A stretch of DNA of 27,155 nucleotides from an uncultured Blautia sp. Its GTDB lineage: Bacteria > Bacillota > Clostridia > Lachnospirales > Lachnospiraceae. This document shows positions 1 to 8,454 of the stretch, one piece after another. The position numbers and the translations under genes are program-made. Each line of letters opens with the position of its first letter. The stretch's first letter is position 1. The stretch is from contig NZ_CAKRNY010000048.1 of NCBI RefSeq assembly GCF_934371575.1, forward strand, positions 1-27,155, written 5' to 3'. Under the pieces are notes generated by a model. The model had not been told where the DNA came from, did no database searches, and saw only the letters and a list, made by a program, of their open reading frames with translations.

Positions 1-19
1 GATCAAACTCTCTGATAAA
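1..19 (-). rRNA. 16S rRNA gene, 5' end only (partial)
   Basis: The reverse complement of bases 1-19 reads TTTATCAGAGAGTTTGATC. The AGAGTTTGATC core is the universal 5' end of bacterial 16S rRNA, and the TTTATC lead-in resembles the mature Bacillus 5' end. The gene runs leftward out of the window. The exact mature end is inferred from that family resemblance. The minus-strand promoter at 191-219 fits transcription of an rrn operon with a ~170-nt leader. No coding gene is convincing between 20 and 190. Confidence 0.85.
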
Positions 20-190
20 GTGTTTGATGTACTCAAGACAACCAACTAGCTTAGTTATCTCTCGTCATTACTGTTTTAAAAGTTTTCATCCGAAAATGAA
101 TTGTATAAAGAAATTTTCGAGAATCGTATGTGTTTCACTGTTTAGTTATCAAGGTTGTTTATCTGTCGTTGTCTGTCCGACAGCTTGTTT

Positions 191-219
191 ATATTACCAC
201 AAGCATTTCCGTTTGTCAA
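191..219 (-). promoter_or_regulatory. rRNA operon promoter
   Basis: On the minus strand TTGACA (219-214) is followed by a 17-bp spacer and TAATAT (196-191). This is a consensus -35 and a near-consensus -10, placed about 165 bp upstream of the 16S 5' end. It lies just downstream of the terminator of the preceding minus-strand operon, so rrn appears to be an independent unit. Further tandem rrn promoters could lie nearby but none is as clear. Confidence 0.75.
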
Positions 220-254
220 CAACTTTTTTCATCTTTTTTTAAACTTTTGAAAGT

Positions 255-291
255 TTTAAAAAAGAAATCCCGCTTCCTCAGAAGCGAGATT
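255..291 (-). terminator. Intrinsic terminator of the LysM-DUF5711-CvpA operon
   Basis: The minus strand forms a stem TCTCGCTTC / GAAGCGGGA (289-281 with 276-268, one G-U pair) around a TGAG loop. It is followed by TTTCTTTTTT. It lies about 80 bp beyond the stop of the cvpA-like gene and separates it from the rrn promoter. Confidence 0.8.
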
Positions 292-371
292 CAGTATAAC
301 ACCAGGTTTCTTATTCGTCAACCCCTTTTTTCAAATTTTTTCATTTTTTTACACTATTCAGCATATTCTAC

Positions 372-1085
372 TCAATTTCCATAGAAAACACTCATAAATA
401 CCTTCACAAATACGTTCTGATTATACAGAAAATTCAAAAAAGTATCCTTCTGTATCAATGCCATTCCCTGTTTTCCAACAGAAGTATCGCATAATAAGGT
501 CAGCGCAAGAAAGGCAATCCAAATAAAGATCACGCACTTTACACCTCCCACTGCGCCACCGGCAATCTTATTGATTCCATGAATAACAGGTAGTTTTGTC
601 AGAACATTAAGTATATATCCCAGTAATTTAATCACTACCGCTGCTATAAGGTAGGAAAAAAGAAAGGAAATACCATTCACTGCCATTACGGCAAGCGAGT
701 CCGCAATATATTCAGAAAAAGTGCTCACTGCAAGATAGCGATACGTTTCTACCATGTTATTTTCTACCAGAGCATTTTTCAGAAGCTCCGGAAGCTCCAT
801 GCCTTCTACCACCTGCGTCTGTTCTTCTTTATCCAGCACTTTCTTATTATTTGTCTGTTCCATGACCATATCCTGGCATTTTTCCTGAATTACAGCATAA
901 ACAGGCGTGTACTCTCTCACAAATGTATTCACATATGGATTGATCACCCAGACAAGAAGAAAAGAGATAATCATAAAGAAGGCTGATACCACTTCTTTTA
1001 CAAATCCTTTTCGAAATCCCAAAATACAGGCAGAAATAATCAGAACAATTCCAACAATTCCAAGCCAGGTCCAGCTTAATTCCAT
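372..1085 (-). CDS. CvpA family membrane protein
   Basis: This 237-residue protein matches the CvpA (colicin V production) family in length and layout. Hydrophobic segments lie at about residues 7-23, 32-49, 136-160 and 182-200, and the basic GFRKGFVKE turn after the first segment is typical of the family. A hydrophilic, presumably extracytoplasmic, stretch spans about 55-130. Family members are polytopic inner-membrane proteins; in Gram-positives they often sit near envelope genes, and their molecular role is poorly known. The ATG lies 10 bp after the stop of the DUF5711-like gene, so the two are almost certainly co-transcribed, with a terminator downstream. Nothing indicates truncation. Confidence 0.8.
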   Translation of the reverse strand: MELSWTWLGIVGIVLIISACILGFRKGFVKEVVSAFFMIISFLLVWVINPYVNTFVREYTPVYAVIQEKCQDMVMEQTNNKKVLDKEEQTQVVEGMELPELLKNALVENNMVETYRYLAVSTFSEYIADSLAVMAVNGISFLFSYLIAAVVIKLLGYILNVLTKLPVIHGINKIAGGAVGGVKCVIFIWIAFLALTLLCDTSVGKQGMALIQKDTFLNFLYNQNVFVKVFMSVFYGN

Positions 1086-1095
1086 CTTACTCTCC

Positions 1096-2340
1096 TTAAC
1101 TGAGCTTTATCACATTTACACCTGTATCCATAACAAGCAGATATTTATTCCATCCAATCTTAAAGAAATCCTTTACAGTTCCATCAACACTGCCAAAATA
1201 CTTTTCTTTACCATTTTTATTCATTACACAAAGCTGAGAGCTATTGTACATAATAATATATCCGTCACTCATTCGAATTGTAGAATATGGAACATTAAAA
1301 TCCTTGCTGAATTTCAATTTTCCATCAGAGGAATATACCTGCATGGTGTATTGTTTATCTTTACTGTCATTTTTAAATACCAGACCAATGTTGTCTTCAT
1401 CATAAAATGTACTGACGATTTCTTTCTCAACCTGAATCGTCTTAAGTTCTTTCGGAATCTGGCGTCCCGAATACAGCGTAAATCCATCATCGCGAAGTGC
1501 TACCGCATTGCTTCCCAGATACTGAATTTGAGGAACAACCACTCCATCATAGGTATATCCACTAACAATACGGTCATCTTCATTCTGGCCAACTTCCCCA
1601 AAATTATAAAATGCAATATAACTGGTTGTCTCACTGCTGTCTACAAATTGATAGGCAACCATCATTACAACTCCGTTATCAGCCAGTGCAACATCCATAG
1701 GATAGCCTGGATCCTGAATATTTGTCTGATTCTCAGCGATCAGACTTCCATCCAGATTATAAAAATTGATCCACGTATGATCTCCTCCATCCAGAATTGC
1801 TGCAGCCATACCGGTTTTGGATACTTTTGCTTTCACAATACTGTATGAAGTAGCAACTGTTCCTGTAACGCCATTTTTATCAAGAAAAACCATAGATGTA
1901 CCGTCTTTATCTGCAATAACCGCGCAATCACCGCATACATCAGCCACAGGATTCTGCATATCGTATGTCTGAGACCATACTGTTTCCAGCTTGTTATTTA
2001 CAAGAGAAACTTCATCAGAGCTGTAACGCAGGATCTTACCTGACAGATTCACATACTGTGTAGACACCGTATCTTCCTGTTCGCTGGATGCCTGCACTGT
2101 ATAACTTCGATAAGTTCGCATCTTTACAAAAAGGAAGCCTGCTAAAACAACGATTACCGCAGCTAATATCACAGCAACCGGTTTCAGCACTGCCTTCCTT
2201 TTTCGAATAACCGCCTTAAGCTTTTTCCTCGCCGCCTGTTTTCCCGGAGTTCCAGCCTGAGCCTTTTCCAAGCGGTGCTTCTCTGCCAGAAGGCGCTTCC
2301 GCCGTAGTTTCTTTTTGATATTTTTAAATGTGTTTGCCAT
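1096..2340 (-). CDS. DUF5711-like single-pass membrane protein
   Basis: This 414-residue protein has a very basic N-terminus (about 1-52, rich in KKLRRKR and RKRK patches), one transmembrane helix at about 53-73 and a long extracytoplasmic part. That part reads as repeated beta-strand units, for example VCGDCAVIADKDGTSMVFLD and ILDGGDHTWINFYNLDGSL, which suggests a beta-propeller-like fold. The pattern matches the uncharacterised DUF5711 family of Clostridia as I recall it; the family name is from memory and the propeller is inference. It is transcribed with the CvpA gene and preceded by its own extended -10 promoter at 2385-2414. The start ATG has a modest ribosome site (AAGGCAAGGG). A role in envelope biology is suggested only by its neighbours. 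Confidence 0.7.
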   Translation of the reverse strand: MANTFKNIKKKLRRKRLLAEKHRLEKAQAGTPGKQAARKKLKAVIRKRKAVLKPVAVILAAVIVVLAGFLFVKMRTYRSYTVQASSEQEDTVSTQYVNLSGKILRYSSDEVSLVNNKLETVWSQTYDMQNPVADVCGDCAVIADKDGTSMVFLDKNGVTGTVATSYSIVKAKVSKTGMAAAILDGGDHTWINFYNLDGSLIAENQTNIQDPGYPMDVALADNGVVMMVAYQFVDSSETTSYIAFYNFGEVGQNEDDRIVSGYTYDGVVVPQIQYLGSNAVALRDDGFTLYSGRQIPKELKTIQVEKEIVSTFYDEDNIGLVFKNDSKDKQYTMQVYSSDGKLKFSKDFNVPYSTIRMSDGYIIMYNSSQLCVMNKNGKEKYFGSVDGTVKDFFKIGWNKYLLVMDTGVNVIKLS

Positions 2341-2384
2341 AATTTACCCTTGCCTTAAGTTTTCTGTTTAACATCATTTGTTCG

Positions 2385-2414
2385 ATTATACCACATTCAG
2401 TTATGGTAATACAA
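2385..2414 (-). promoter_or_regulatory. Candidate promoter for the DUF5711-cvpA genes
   Basis: On the minus strand TGGTATAAT (an extended -10; TATAAT at 2390-2385) lies 45 bp before the DUF5711-like ATG. A weak -35 TTGTAT sits 18 bp upstream, inside the end of the LysM gene. This would uncouple the downstream pair from the LysM gene. Confidence 0.55.
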
Positions 2415-3786
2415 TCATTTGGCCTGGATAAATCACCTGGTTTTCTGTGAGATTATTTATGCGGCAAATTTCTGCAATAGCATCTGTACTGCCATAATGT
2501 GAAATACTGATCTGATACAAGGTGTCTCCAGGTTTGATCATATAATTTTCATAAACCTTATCAGAGGAAGCCTGCGTCTCCTGTTTTTTATTTTTTCGCT
2601 CGTCAGATTCCTGCGAAAATTCTTGGTTTTCTGTCATTAAAGCACTTTCCGACGTTTGTGTGTTATCCACAGTCTGTGTATTCTCCACATCCTGCATGTT
2701 CTCTGCTTCCTGTGTATTTTCCGCTTCCTGTATATTCTCTACTTCCTGCGTGTTTTCCAGCATCTGCGTAGTTTCTGGTACCTGCGTAGTCTCCGGTACC
2801 CCTGTGCTTTTTATTTCCTCTCGCGGTATTGCCGTCATTTCGTTTACTGTTGTCTCATCCTGAATTTGTTTTTCTTCCATCCATGTTATCTGTGGAGTTA
2901 CTTTTACTTCATCCTGCACAATATCATCAGATGTCGCCGTTACGATTGCTTCTTTTTTCGGTGCATCTGTAAATTCCATATAATTCCTGTAAAATCCTGC
3001 TCCTACAGCCAATACAGCAATCACCAGGCAAGCTGTAGCTGCATATGAAAAAACAGAGGTACGCTCCAATTCCTCCCGGGGCTTTTCCTCTGTCTTTTCT
3101 TCCTTTTTTGTTTTCTTGTTTTTAATGATCTTTCGAAAGGATACAACTGCATCATCTGCCACATTTTCTGTAAATTCCGGAACATAGCTATTGTTCTTTT
3201 CAATCATATACTCCTGCATAAGTGGATTTTTTTCATAATAGATGTAATATCCACGCTGCCGGATCATTAAACCATTTTCATAGAAAAAAAAGGCCTCTTC
3301 TTTTTCTGTCGGTTCCATAAGCATAAGTACTTTTTCTCCTCCAAAATATTGCAGATGAATCCTTGTCAGTAATTCATCTGCTTCCATATACATCTGAGGG
3401 CGTGAAAAAAACCAGCCTGTTATTTCCTGTCCTGGAAAATATTTTGCCTGGTCTTCCTGTATTTTAGCCCATACTTTTTCAGAGAAATCAATGTGATCAG
3501 CTGCAGCTTCCATTTCTTCCGCTACCAGTGCTCCCCGAATAAAAAGATAGGTTATTCCATTATCCCACTTTGTTTCCCCTGTAAAAACAGCCACACTTCC
3601 TTGTTCCTTTTCCGAACCGCTCTTATTTCTGGCAAGCCGGGTAAGAAATGTATATACGTAATCTTCAATATAGATGCGCACATTTCCTGCTGTCAGCCCC
3701 ACCTGACGTATATTTCTCGGCAAATTAAATATATTTTCCCCATTTTTTGCCTCCTGTTTTTCCTCTTTGTAAATAACCTCTATCAT
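2401..3786 (-). CDS. LysM-domain membrane-anchored protein with degenerate JAMM/MPN-like N-terminal domain
   Basis: This 461-residue protein has a cytoplasmic N-terminal domain (about 1-215), a transmembrane helix at about 244-266, a Thr/Gln/Glu-rich linker (about 330-400) built from six-residue ENTQEA-like repeats, and a C-terminal LysM domain (about 415-461; YMIKPGDTLYQIS then NNL then YPGQ). LysM binds peptidoglycan, so the C-terminus should lie outside the membrane. The N-domain contains GWFFSRP followed by a D-rich segment and a hydrophobic strand, where JAMM/MPN proteins have GWYHSHP; the metal-binding histidines are absent, so any such fold would be inactive. That homology is my inference. 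The ATG follows a good AGGGGTGAT ribosome site. It heads the minus-strand envelope cluster and is divergent from yyaC. Confidence 0.75.
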   Translation of the reverse strand: MIEVIYKEEKQEAKNGENIFNLPRNIRQVGLTAGNVRIYIEDYVYTFLTRLARNKSGSEKEQGSVAVFTGETKWDNGITYLFIRGALVAEEMEAAADHIDFSEKVWAKIQEDQAKYFPGQEITGWFFSRPQMYMEADELLTRIHLQYFGGEKVLMLMEPTEKEEAFFFYENGLMIRQRGYYIYYEKNPLMQEYMIEKNNSYVPEFTENVADDAVVSFRKIIKNKKTKKEEKTEEKPREELERTSVFSYAATACLVIAVLAVGAGFYRNYMEFTDAPKKEAIVTATSDDIVQDEVKVTPQITWMEEKQIQDETTVNEMTAIPREEIKSTGVPETTQVPETTQMLENTQEVENIQEAENTQEAENMQDVENTQTVDNTQTSESALMTENQEFSQESDERKNKKQETQASSDKVYENYMIKPGDTLYQISISHYGSTDAIAEICRINNLTENQVIYPGQMIVLP

Positions 3787-3903
3787 ACTTACATCACCCC
3801 TTCGGGTATGAGAATATCACATAGGAAATGCAGATTTTGGCATAATATAAGACCTGTTTCACAGAATTTTACGACAGATTTTGCAGGACTTGTTCACTCA
3901 GAG

Positions 3904-3933
3904 TGCATATTTTTCCAAATACAGGATAAAATG
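3904..3933 (+). promoter_or_regulatory. Candidate sigma-F (forespore) promoter of yyaC
   Basis: TGCATA (3904-3909), a 14-bp spacer and GGATAAAATG (3924-3933) match the Bacillus sigma-F pattern GYATA ... GGnnAnAnTR. The usual spacing is 15, so this is one base short. It ends 43 bp before the yyaC ATG. No vegetative TTGACA/TATAAT pair is evident in the same stretch. The functional fit (a spore protease) raises confidence; the assignment is by motif only. Confidence 0.5.
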
Positions 3934-3976
3934 AATTACAGTTATTATTAAAAAATGATAGAGCAGGAGAATTTTT

Positions 3977-4510
3977 ATGCCCTTTTATGTAAACACCCAA
4001 AATCCAGATTCATCAAAAGAAATTGCACGGCTTCTAAAAAAATGTATTAAGCGTCATAAAAAGGACTGGACTGAGATTGTGTTTCTGTGCATTGGAAGCG
4101 ACCGGGTAACCGGAGACTGTCTTGGACCATATGTGGGCTATCGCCTGAGTCAGCATCAGATTCCAGGAATTTTCGTTTATGGCACTCTGAACCAACCAGT
4201 TCACGCAGTTAATCTGTCCCGTATAATGGACTTTATAGTTAGGAGTCATCCTTTTCCTCTTATAATTGCCATAGATGCATCTTTAGGAGACAAAAAGCAT
4301 CTTGGGTATGTGACAATTGGAAACGGTTCTCTTTATCCAGGTGCAGCCGTGCAGAAAGAGCTTCCACCTGTGGGAGATATTTATATTACAGGAATTGTAA
4401 ATATTTCAGGGATTCTGGAATATCTTACTTTGCAAACGACCAGGCTGTCAACAGTGATCACTCTGGCAGATACGATTGCCCAGGGAATTCTCGGAAATTT
4501 TTCTGCATAA
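3977..4510 (+). CDS. yyaC: Spore protease YyaC (GPR-like)
   Basis: This 177-residue protein matches the YyaC family, relatives of the germination protease GPR, which cleaves small acid-soluble spore proteins. The family signature GSDRVTGDCLGPYVG is at 40-54, and a second acidic site, IAIDASLG, is at 97-104. Together these supply the Asp residues thought to be catalytic. The length is normal for the family. A strong AGCAGGAGA ribosome site precedes the ATG by about 8 nt. The gene stands alone on the plus strand between divergent LysM and convergent transketolase genes, behind a candidate sigma-F promoter and before a bidirectional hairpin. This marks the organism as a spore former, at least ancestrally. 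Confidence 0.85.
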   Translation: MPFYVNTQNPDSSKEIARLLKKCIKRHKKDWTEIVFLCIGSDRVTGDCLGPYVGYRLSQHQIPGIFVYGTLNQPVHAVNLSRIMDFIVRSHPFPLIIAIDASLGDKKHLGYVTIGNGSLYPGAAVQKELPPVGDIYITGIVNISGILEYLTLQTTRLSTVITLADTIAQGILGNFSA

Positions 4511-4515
4511 ACAAC

Positions 4516-4555
4516 AATACGGCAAACAGAAGTCTGCACTTCCATTTGCCGTATT
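4516..4555. terminator. Bidirectional hairpin between convergent yyaC and transketolase genes
   Basis: An 11-bp perfect stem, AATACGGCAAA (4516-4526) with TTTGCCGTATT (4545-4555), is extended inside by GAAGT/ACTTC around a CTGC loop. It fills the 53-bp gap between two convergent genes. U-tracts are weak on both sides, so it may act as a shared terminator or as an mRNA end-protecting stem. Confidence 0.65.
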
Positions 4556-4563
4556 ATCAATCC

Positions 4564-5502
4564 TTAAATAAATGCTTTGATCTGTTTATAGATGCCCTCT
4601 GTATCAAGACCATATTTCTCAAGAAGAGCTAACGCCGGACCGGACTCACCGTAAACATCGTTGATACCGATACGTTTAACCGGTACAGGAGCCTTCTCAG
4701 CAAGGCACTCGCATACAGCGCCGCCAAGACCACCGATAATGGAATGTTCCTCAACAGTAACAACCTTGCCGGTTTCCTTAGCAGCCGCTACAACAAGTTC
4801 CTCGTCCAGTGGTTTAATTGTATGAATATTGATAACCTTTGCTTCAATTCCTTCTTCTGCAAGCTTAGCAGCAGCTTCAAGAGATGGAGCAACACAAAGT
4901 CCGTTTGCAATAATAGTAAGGTCTTTTCCCTCACGAAGAACAATACCTTTGCCAAGTTCAAATTTGTAGTCAGGATTATCATTGATAACCGGAACAGCAA
5001 GACGGCCAAATCGCATATAAACAGGGCCAACATGGTCATAAGCTGCCTCTACCATAGCTTTTGCTTCGATATCATCAGACGGGCATGCAACAACCATTCC
5101 AGGAATTGTACGCATAAGTGCAAAGTCCTCACAGCACTGATGTGTAGCACCATCCTCACCAACGGAAATTCCGCCGTGGGTAGCTCCGATCTTAACATTC
5201 AGCTTCGGATATCCAACTGAGTTGCGAACCTGCTCAAAAGCACGTCCGGCTGCAAACATTGCAAATGTACTTGCAAATGGCACTTTACCGGTTGTTGCAA
5301 GTCCTGCTGCAATTCCTACCATATTGCACTCAGCGATTCCGCAGTCGATATGACGCTCCGGGAATGCTTTCTTAAAAATTCCGGTCTGTGTAGCTGCAGC
5401 AAGGTCAGCGTCCAGAACAACCAGATCTTCATGTTTCTTTCCAAGTTCTACAAGAGCGTTACCGTAACTTGCTCTGGTGGCAATCTTCTTTACTTCTGAC
5501 AT
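4564..5502 (-). CDS. Transketolase, C-terminal subunit
   Basis: This 312-residue protein is the second half of a split transketolase: the pyrimidine-binding domain (about 1-165) plus the C-terminal domain (about 185-312). The conserved Glu that activates thiamine diphosphate is in DCGIAECNMVG (Glu58). The ATHGGISVGEDGATHQ block and the LDEELV...TVEEH segment are typical. It pairs with the N-terminal subunit to move two-carbon units in the non-oxidative pentose phosphate pathway. Its ATG overlaps the upstream subunit gene by 13 bp, implying translational coupling and 1:1 synthesis. It is the last gene of the fsa-tkt operon. Confidence 0.92.
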   Translation of the reverse strand: MSEVKKIATRASYGNALVELGKKHEDLVVLDADLAAATQTGIFKKAFPERHIDCGIAECNMVGIAAGLATTGKVPFASTFAMFAAGRAFEQVRNSVGYPKLNVKIGATHGGISVGEDGATHQCCEDFALMRTIPGMVVACPSDDIEAKAMVEAAYDHVGPVYMRFGRLAVPVINDNPDYKFELGKGIVLREGKDLTIIANGLCVAPSLEAAAKLAEEGIEAKVINIHTIKPLDEELVVAAAKETGKVVTVEEHSIIGGLGGAVCECLAEKAPVPVKRIGINDVYGESGPALALLEKYGLDTEGIYKQIKAFI

Positions 5503-6329
5503 AATGCTTCACCTACCTTTTCCAAATCTGCCATAGCCTGTGCATACTCTTCATCATTCGGAGCTTTTCCATGCCAGCCAACCTGGTTCTCCATAAAGGA
5601 TACGCCTTTGCCTTTTACAGTCTTCATAACAATTGCAGTCGGCATTCCTTTGGTAGCCTTTGCTTCATCAAAAGCAGCGCGTAACTGTGCCATATCATTT
5701 CCATCAGCCACATTGATCACATGGAAATTAAATGCTTCAAATTTCTTGTCAATCGGGTATGGAGAGCATACATCTTCAACTTTACCATCAATCTGGAGAC
5801 CATTGTTGTCAACGATCACTACAAGGTTATCCAGTTTTCTTGCACCTGCAAACATGGCAGCTTCCCAAACCTGACCTTCCTGGATTTCTCCATCGCCAAG
5901 AAGTGTGTATACACGGTAGCTGTCATTTGACAATTTTGCAGAAAGAGCCATTCCTACAGCTGCGGAAATTCCCTGTCCAAGGGATCCACTTGACATGTCA
6001 ACACCAGGAATATGTTTCATATCCGGATGTCCCTGAAGATAAGATCCAAGATGACGAAGTGTTACCAGATCTTCTTTCGGGAAATAACCTCTCTGTGCGA
6101 GTACAGAATAAAGTCCCGGTGCAGTATGACCTTTGGAAAGTACAAAGCGATCACGGTCTGCTTTCTTCGGATTCTTAGGATCAATGTTCATTTCCTCAAA
6201 ATAAAGATATGTGAATACATCAGCTGCTGATAAAGATCCGCCCGGATGTCCGGCTTTAGCAGCATGCAGTGCGGTAACGATGCCCTTACGGACTTCGTTT
6301 GCAGTTTTCTGAAGCTCTAAATTCTCCAT
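5490..6329 (-). CDS. Transketolase, N-terminal (thiamine diphosphate-binding) subunit
   Basis: With the ATG at 6329 this is a 279-residue protein equal to the first domain of transketolase. The thiamine diphosphate/Mg motif starts at GDGEIQEG (145-152) and ends at the NN pair (175-176). HPGGSLS (28-34) and SKGHTAPGLY (65-74) are the usual substrate-side blocks. I prefer the ATG at 6329 to the in-frame TTG at 6335 because AAGGAG lies 8 nt before the ATG and only 2 nt before the TTG. It follows the aldolase gene by 30 bp and overlaps the C-subunit gene. The split arrangement is common in Clostridia. Confidence 0.92.
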   Translation of the reverse strand: MENLELQKTANEVRKGIVTALHAAKAGHPGGSLSAADVFTYLYFEEMNIDPKNPKKADRDRFVLSKGHTAPGLYSVLAQRGYFPKEDLVTLRHLGSYLQGHPDMKHIPGVDMSSGSLGQGISAAVGMALSAKLSNDSYRVYTLLGDGEIQEGQVWEAAMFAGARKLDNLVVIVDNNGLQIDGKVEDVCSPYPIDKKFEAFNFHVINVADGNDMAQLRAAFDEAKATKGMPTAIVMKTVKGKGVSFMENQVGWHGKAPNDEEYAQAMADLEKVGEALCQK

Positions 6330-6359
6330 TCTCAATTCTCCTTATAAATTACCTGTCAA

Positions 6360-7013
6360 TTATTCTCCAAATACAGCTTTGTAATCATTCTGGAATTTTA
6401 CAATACCTGCATCTGTCAGTGGATGATGTGTCATCTGCTCAAGTACTTTAAATGGTACAGTAGCAATATCAGCACCAGCAAGTGCACACTGTGTTACGTG
6501 CATTGGATGACGAACGCTTGCTGCAATAATCTCTGTATCGATTCCGGCAACTGCAAACATATCTGCAATCTGACGAATAAGCTCAACACCATCTGTGGAG
6601 ATGTCGTCAAGTCTTCCAAGGAATGGAGATACATATGTAGCGCCTGCTCTTGCAGCAAGAAGTGCCTGGTTTGCGCTGAAGATCAGAGTTACGTTTGTTT
6701 TGATTCCTTCATTTGAAAGAACCTTAACAGCTTTCAGACCATCGCATGTCATAGGAATCTTAACTACCATATTCGGATGGATTTTTGCGATTTCACGTCC
6801 CTCACGAATCATTCCTGCTGCATCTGTTGTTGTAGCTTTAACCTCACCACTGATCGGTCCGTCAACGATTTCTGTGATCTCTTTAATTACTTCATTGAAA
6901 TCTCTTCCCTCTTTTGCGATCAGAGATGGGTTTGTTGTTACTCCACAGATAATTCCCATGTCATTTGCTTCTTTAATATCCTCTACTTTTGCTGTGTCAA
7001 TAAAAAATTTCAT
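6360..7013 (-). CDS. fsa: Fructose-6-phosphate aldolase / transaldolase-like protein
   Basis: This 217-residue protein belongs to the short TalC/MipB/FSA transaldolase branch. The Schiff-base lysine is Lys85 in [16 protein letters not shown] (24-31) and SPFLGRLDD are family marks. Branch members are either transaldolases or fructose-6-phosphate aldolases, and sequence alone does not separate the two securely. The direct link to both transketolase subunits favours transaldolase activity in the pentose phosphate pathway. It is first in its operon, with AGGAGG before the ATG and a clear promoter at 7065-7092. Confidence 0.88.
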   Translation of the reverse strand: MKFFIDTAKVEDIKEANDMGIICGVTTNPSLIAKEGRDFNEVIKEITEIVDGPISGEVKATTTDAAGMIREGREIAKIHPNMVVKIPMTCDGLKAVKVLSNEGIKTNVTLIFSANQALLAARAGATYVSPFLGRLDDISTDGVELIRQIADMFAVAGIDTEIIAASVRHPMHVTQCALAGADIATVPFKVLEQMTHHPLTDAGIVKFQNDYKAVFGE

Positions 7014-7064
7014 GATTTTTTCCTCCTGAATGAATAAATATTTCGTAAGCTTTTATTTATTTTC

Positions 7065-7092
7065 ATTATATCAGACTTCATTTACAGGTCAA
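7065..7092 (-). promoter_or_regulatory. Promoter of the fsa-transketolase operon
   Basis: Minus-strand TTGACC (7092-7087), a 16-bp spacer and TATAAT (7070-7065) lie about 50 bp before the fsa ATG. Confidence 0.7.
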
Positions 7093-7101
7093 GGCGTCCT
7101 G

Positions 7102-7168
7102 TTTTTATTAATAAAAATTCAATTAATAATATTGTTTTTTATTAATGGTTGCAAAGTTTGCGAGCAAC
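7102..7168. promoter_or_regulatory. Dyad sequences upstream of the fsa promoter, candidate regulator sites
   Basis: Just upstream of the fsa -35 lies a perfect 16-bp palindrome, TTTTTATTAATAAAAA (7102-7117). Further upstream a GC-rich nested dyad contains GCAAAGTTTGC (7151-7161) inside GTTGC...GCAAC (7148-7168). LacI-family proteins bind such dyads, and a LacI-family gene lies immediately upstream. The pairing of regulator and site is inference from position. The AT-rich palindrome may be incidental. Confidence 0.4.
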
Positions 7169-7263
7169 TTATCAATCAATTTTTTTCAATGTTTACAAGC
7201 TTCTACAGCATTTATCTAAAGTAATTCAGCAAAATTTATTATTAATAATTTCTTCCAGACTAT

Positions 7264-8397
7264 TTATTTAATCTTATTTTCATCTGCTTTTTGTGACACA
7301 CTTTCCACACGGTCAGTACGGGCATACCCCGTAGTTTTGCGTACAATGATCTTGGGGTTGTACTCAATATTATATACGCTGGTGGGACGGATTCCTTCCC
7401 CGAAACGCAGTCCTGTATCAATTTTACGAATGATAATATCACAGGCATCTCTGCCCTTCAGATCAACAAAATGATCAATTGTCGTCAGCGATACCCTGCG
7501 GATCCCAGAATAAAAAATATTATCACATCCAATTACAGACACATCCTTTGGCACACGCAGACGTGCATCCTGAAGCGCATCTACAGCACCAATTGCCATC
7601 ATATCATTCTGCCCTGCAATTGCAGTAAATCTGTCACCATCCTCCAGAAGGGATTTTGTCAGGGCATACCCCATGGAATATTCAGAATCTGTCTTTGGAT
7701 TTCGCCGGTCAACCGACTCATCAGCAGCCTTAATGATCACATGCCCCGAAAGACCTGCCTTTTCAAATTCTTTCACAAACCCATCCACTCGCTTAGACCG
7801 CTGCCACTGTCTTTTTGTAAGGGGCGGCGTGATAAATGCCACATCTCTGTGCCCCAGATCAAGTAAATGTCTTGCCATAAGACGTCCAACCTCTGTATTA
7901 TCCTGGTTAATGGCGTCTACTGTGCTGATTTTCTCTTTATTACTGATAATAACAAGCGGAATCGTCCGTGCCATCTCTTCAACCTGTCCAATATAATCCG
8001 GGTGGGGATTACATGCATAAATAATTCCCTGAGGTGCCATTGCCCGGATCATTCGCAGATATTTCTCCTCCAGTCTGGCATCTCGCTGCGTATTGCAGAT
8101 AAATACTCCGTAGCCCCGTTCATTTGCCACAGCCTCAATTCCCTGAAGAAGCAGCACATAATAGGGACTTGTGATGGTAGGGCAAAAGACAACAATCAGC
8201 TTTTCCTTTTTGTTTTCTTTTTTATTTTTGTGGCCCGGCAGCTGGTAGCCCAGTTCTCTGGCTGCATTTTCTACTTTTTCCACAGTATCTCTGGAAAAAG
8301 ATACATTATACTTATGGTTCAGCACCATAGAAACCGTTGCCTGGGAAACACCCGCCTTCTCTGCCACATCGGATGAAGTCACCTTTTTACGCGCCAC
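7264..8397 (-). CDS. LacI-family transcriptional regulator
   Basis: With a GTG start at 8397 this is a 377-residue LacI/GalR-type repressor. The N-terminal helix-turn-helix and hinge (about 1-50) read SSDVAEKAGVSQATVSMVLN, followed by the periplasmic-binding-like effector domain, with IVFCPTITSPYY at the start of its first lobe. I reject the in-frame GTG at 8406 because it lies inside the AGGAGGTGA ribosome site; the GTG at 8397 sits 8 nt after AGGAGG. A basic linker (HKNKKENKKEK, about 56-66) is slightly longer than usual. The gene follows recR by 57 bp and precedes the fsa-transketolase operon, which makes that operon a plausible target. The effector cannot be read from the sequence. Confidence 0.88.
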   Translation of the reverse strand: MARKKVTSSDVAEKAGVSQATVSMVLNHKYNVSFSRDTVEKVENAARELGYQLPGHKNKKENKKEKLIVVFCPTITSPYYVLLLQGIEAVANERGYGVFICNTQRDARLEEKYLRMIRAMAPQGIIYACNPHPDYIGQVEEMARTIPLVIISNKEKISTVDAINQDNTEVGRLMARHLLDLGHRDVAFITPPLTKRQWQRSKRVDGFVKEFEKAGLSGHVIIKAADESVDRRNPKTDSEYSMGYALTKSLLEDGDRFTAIAGQNDMMAIGAVDALQDARLRVPKDVSVIGCDNIFYSGIRRVSLTTIDHFVDLKGRDACDIIIRKIDTGLRFGEGIRPTSVYNIEYNPKIIVRKTTGYARTDRVESVSQKADENKIK

Positions 8398-8454
8398 AAA
8401 AATCACCTCCTGCCATAACCTTATCGCTGTCGGTTAAAGTTTTCTCAGCTGTTC

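Noticed and set aside
907..1848. 313-codon plus-strand frame
   Set aside because: It is antisense to the DUF5711-like and CvpA genes, has low-complexity composition and no ribosome site; it is a shadow of the real genes.
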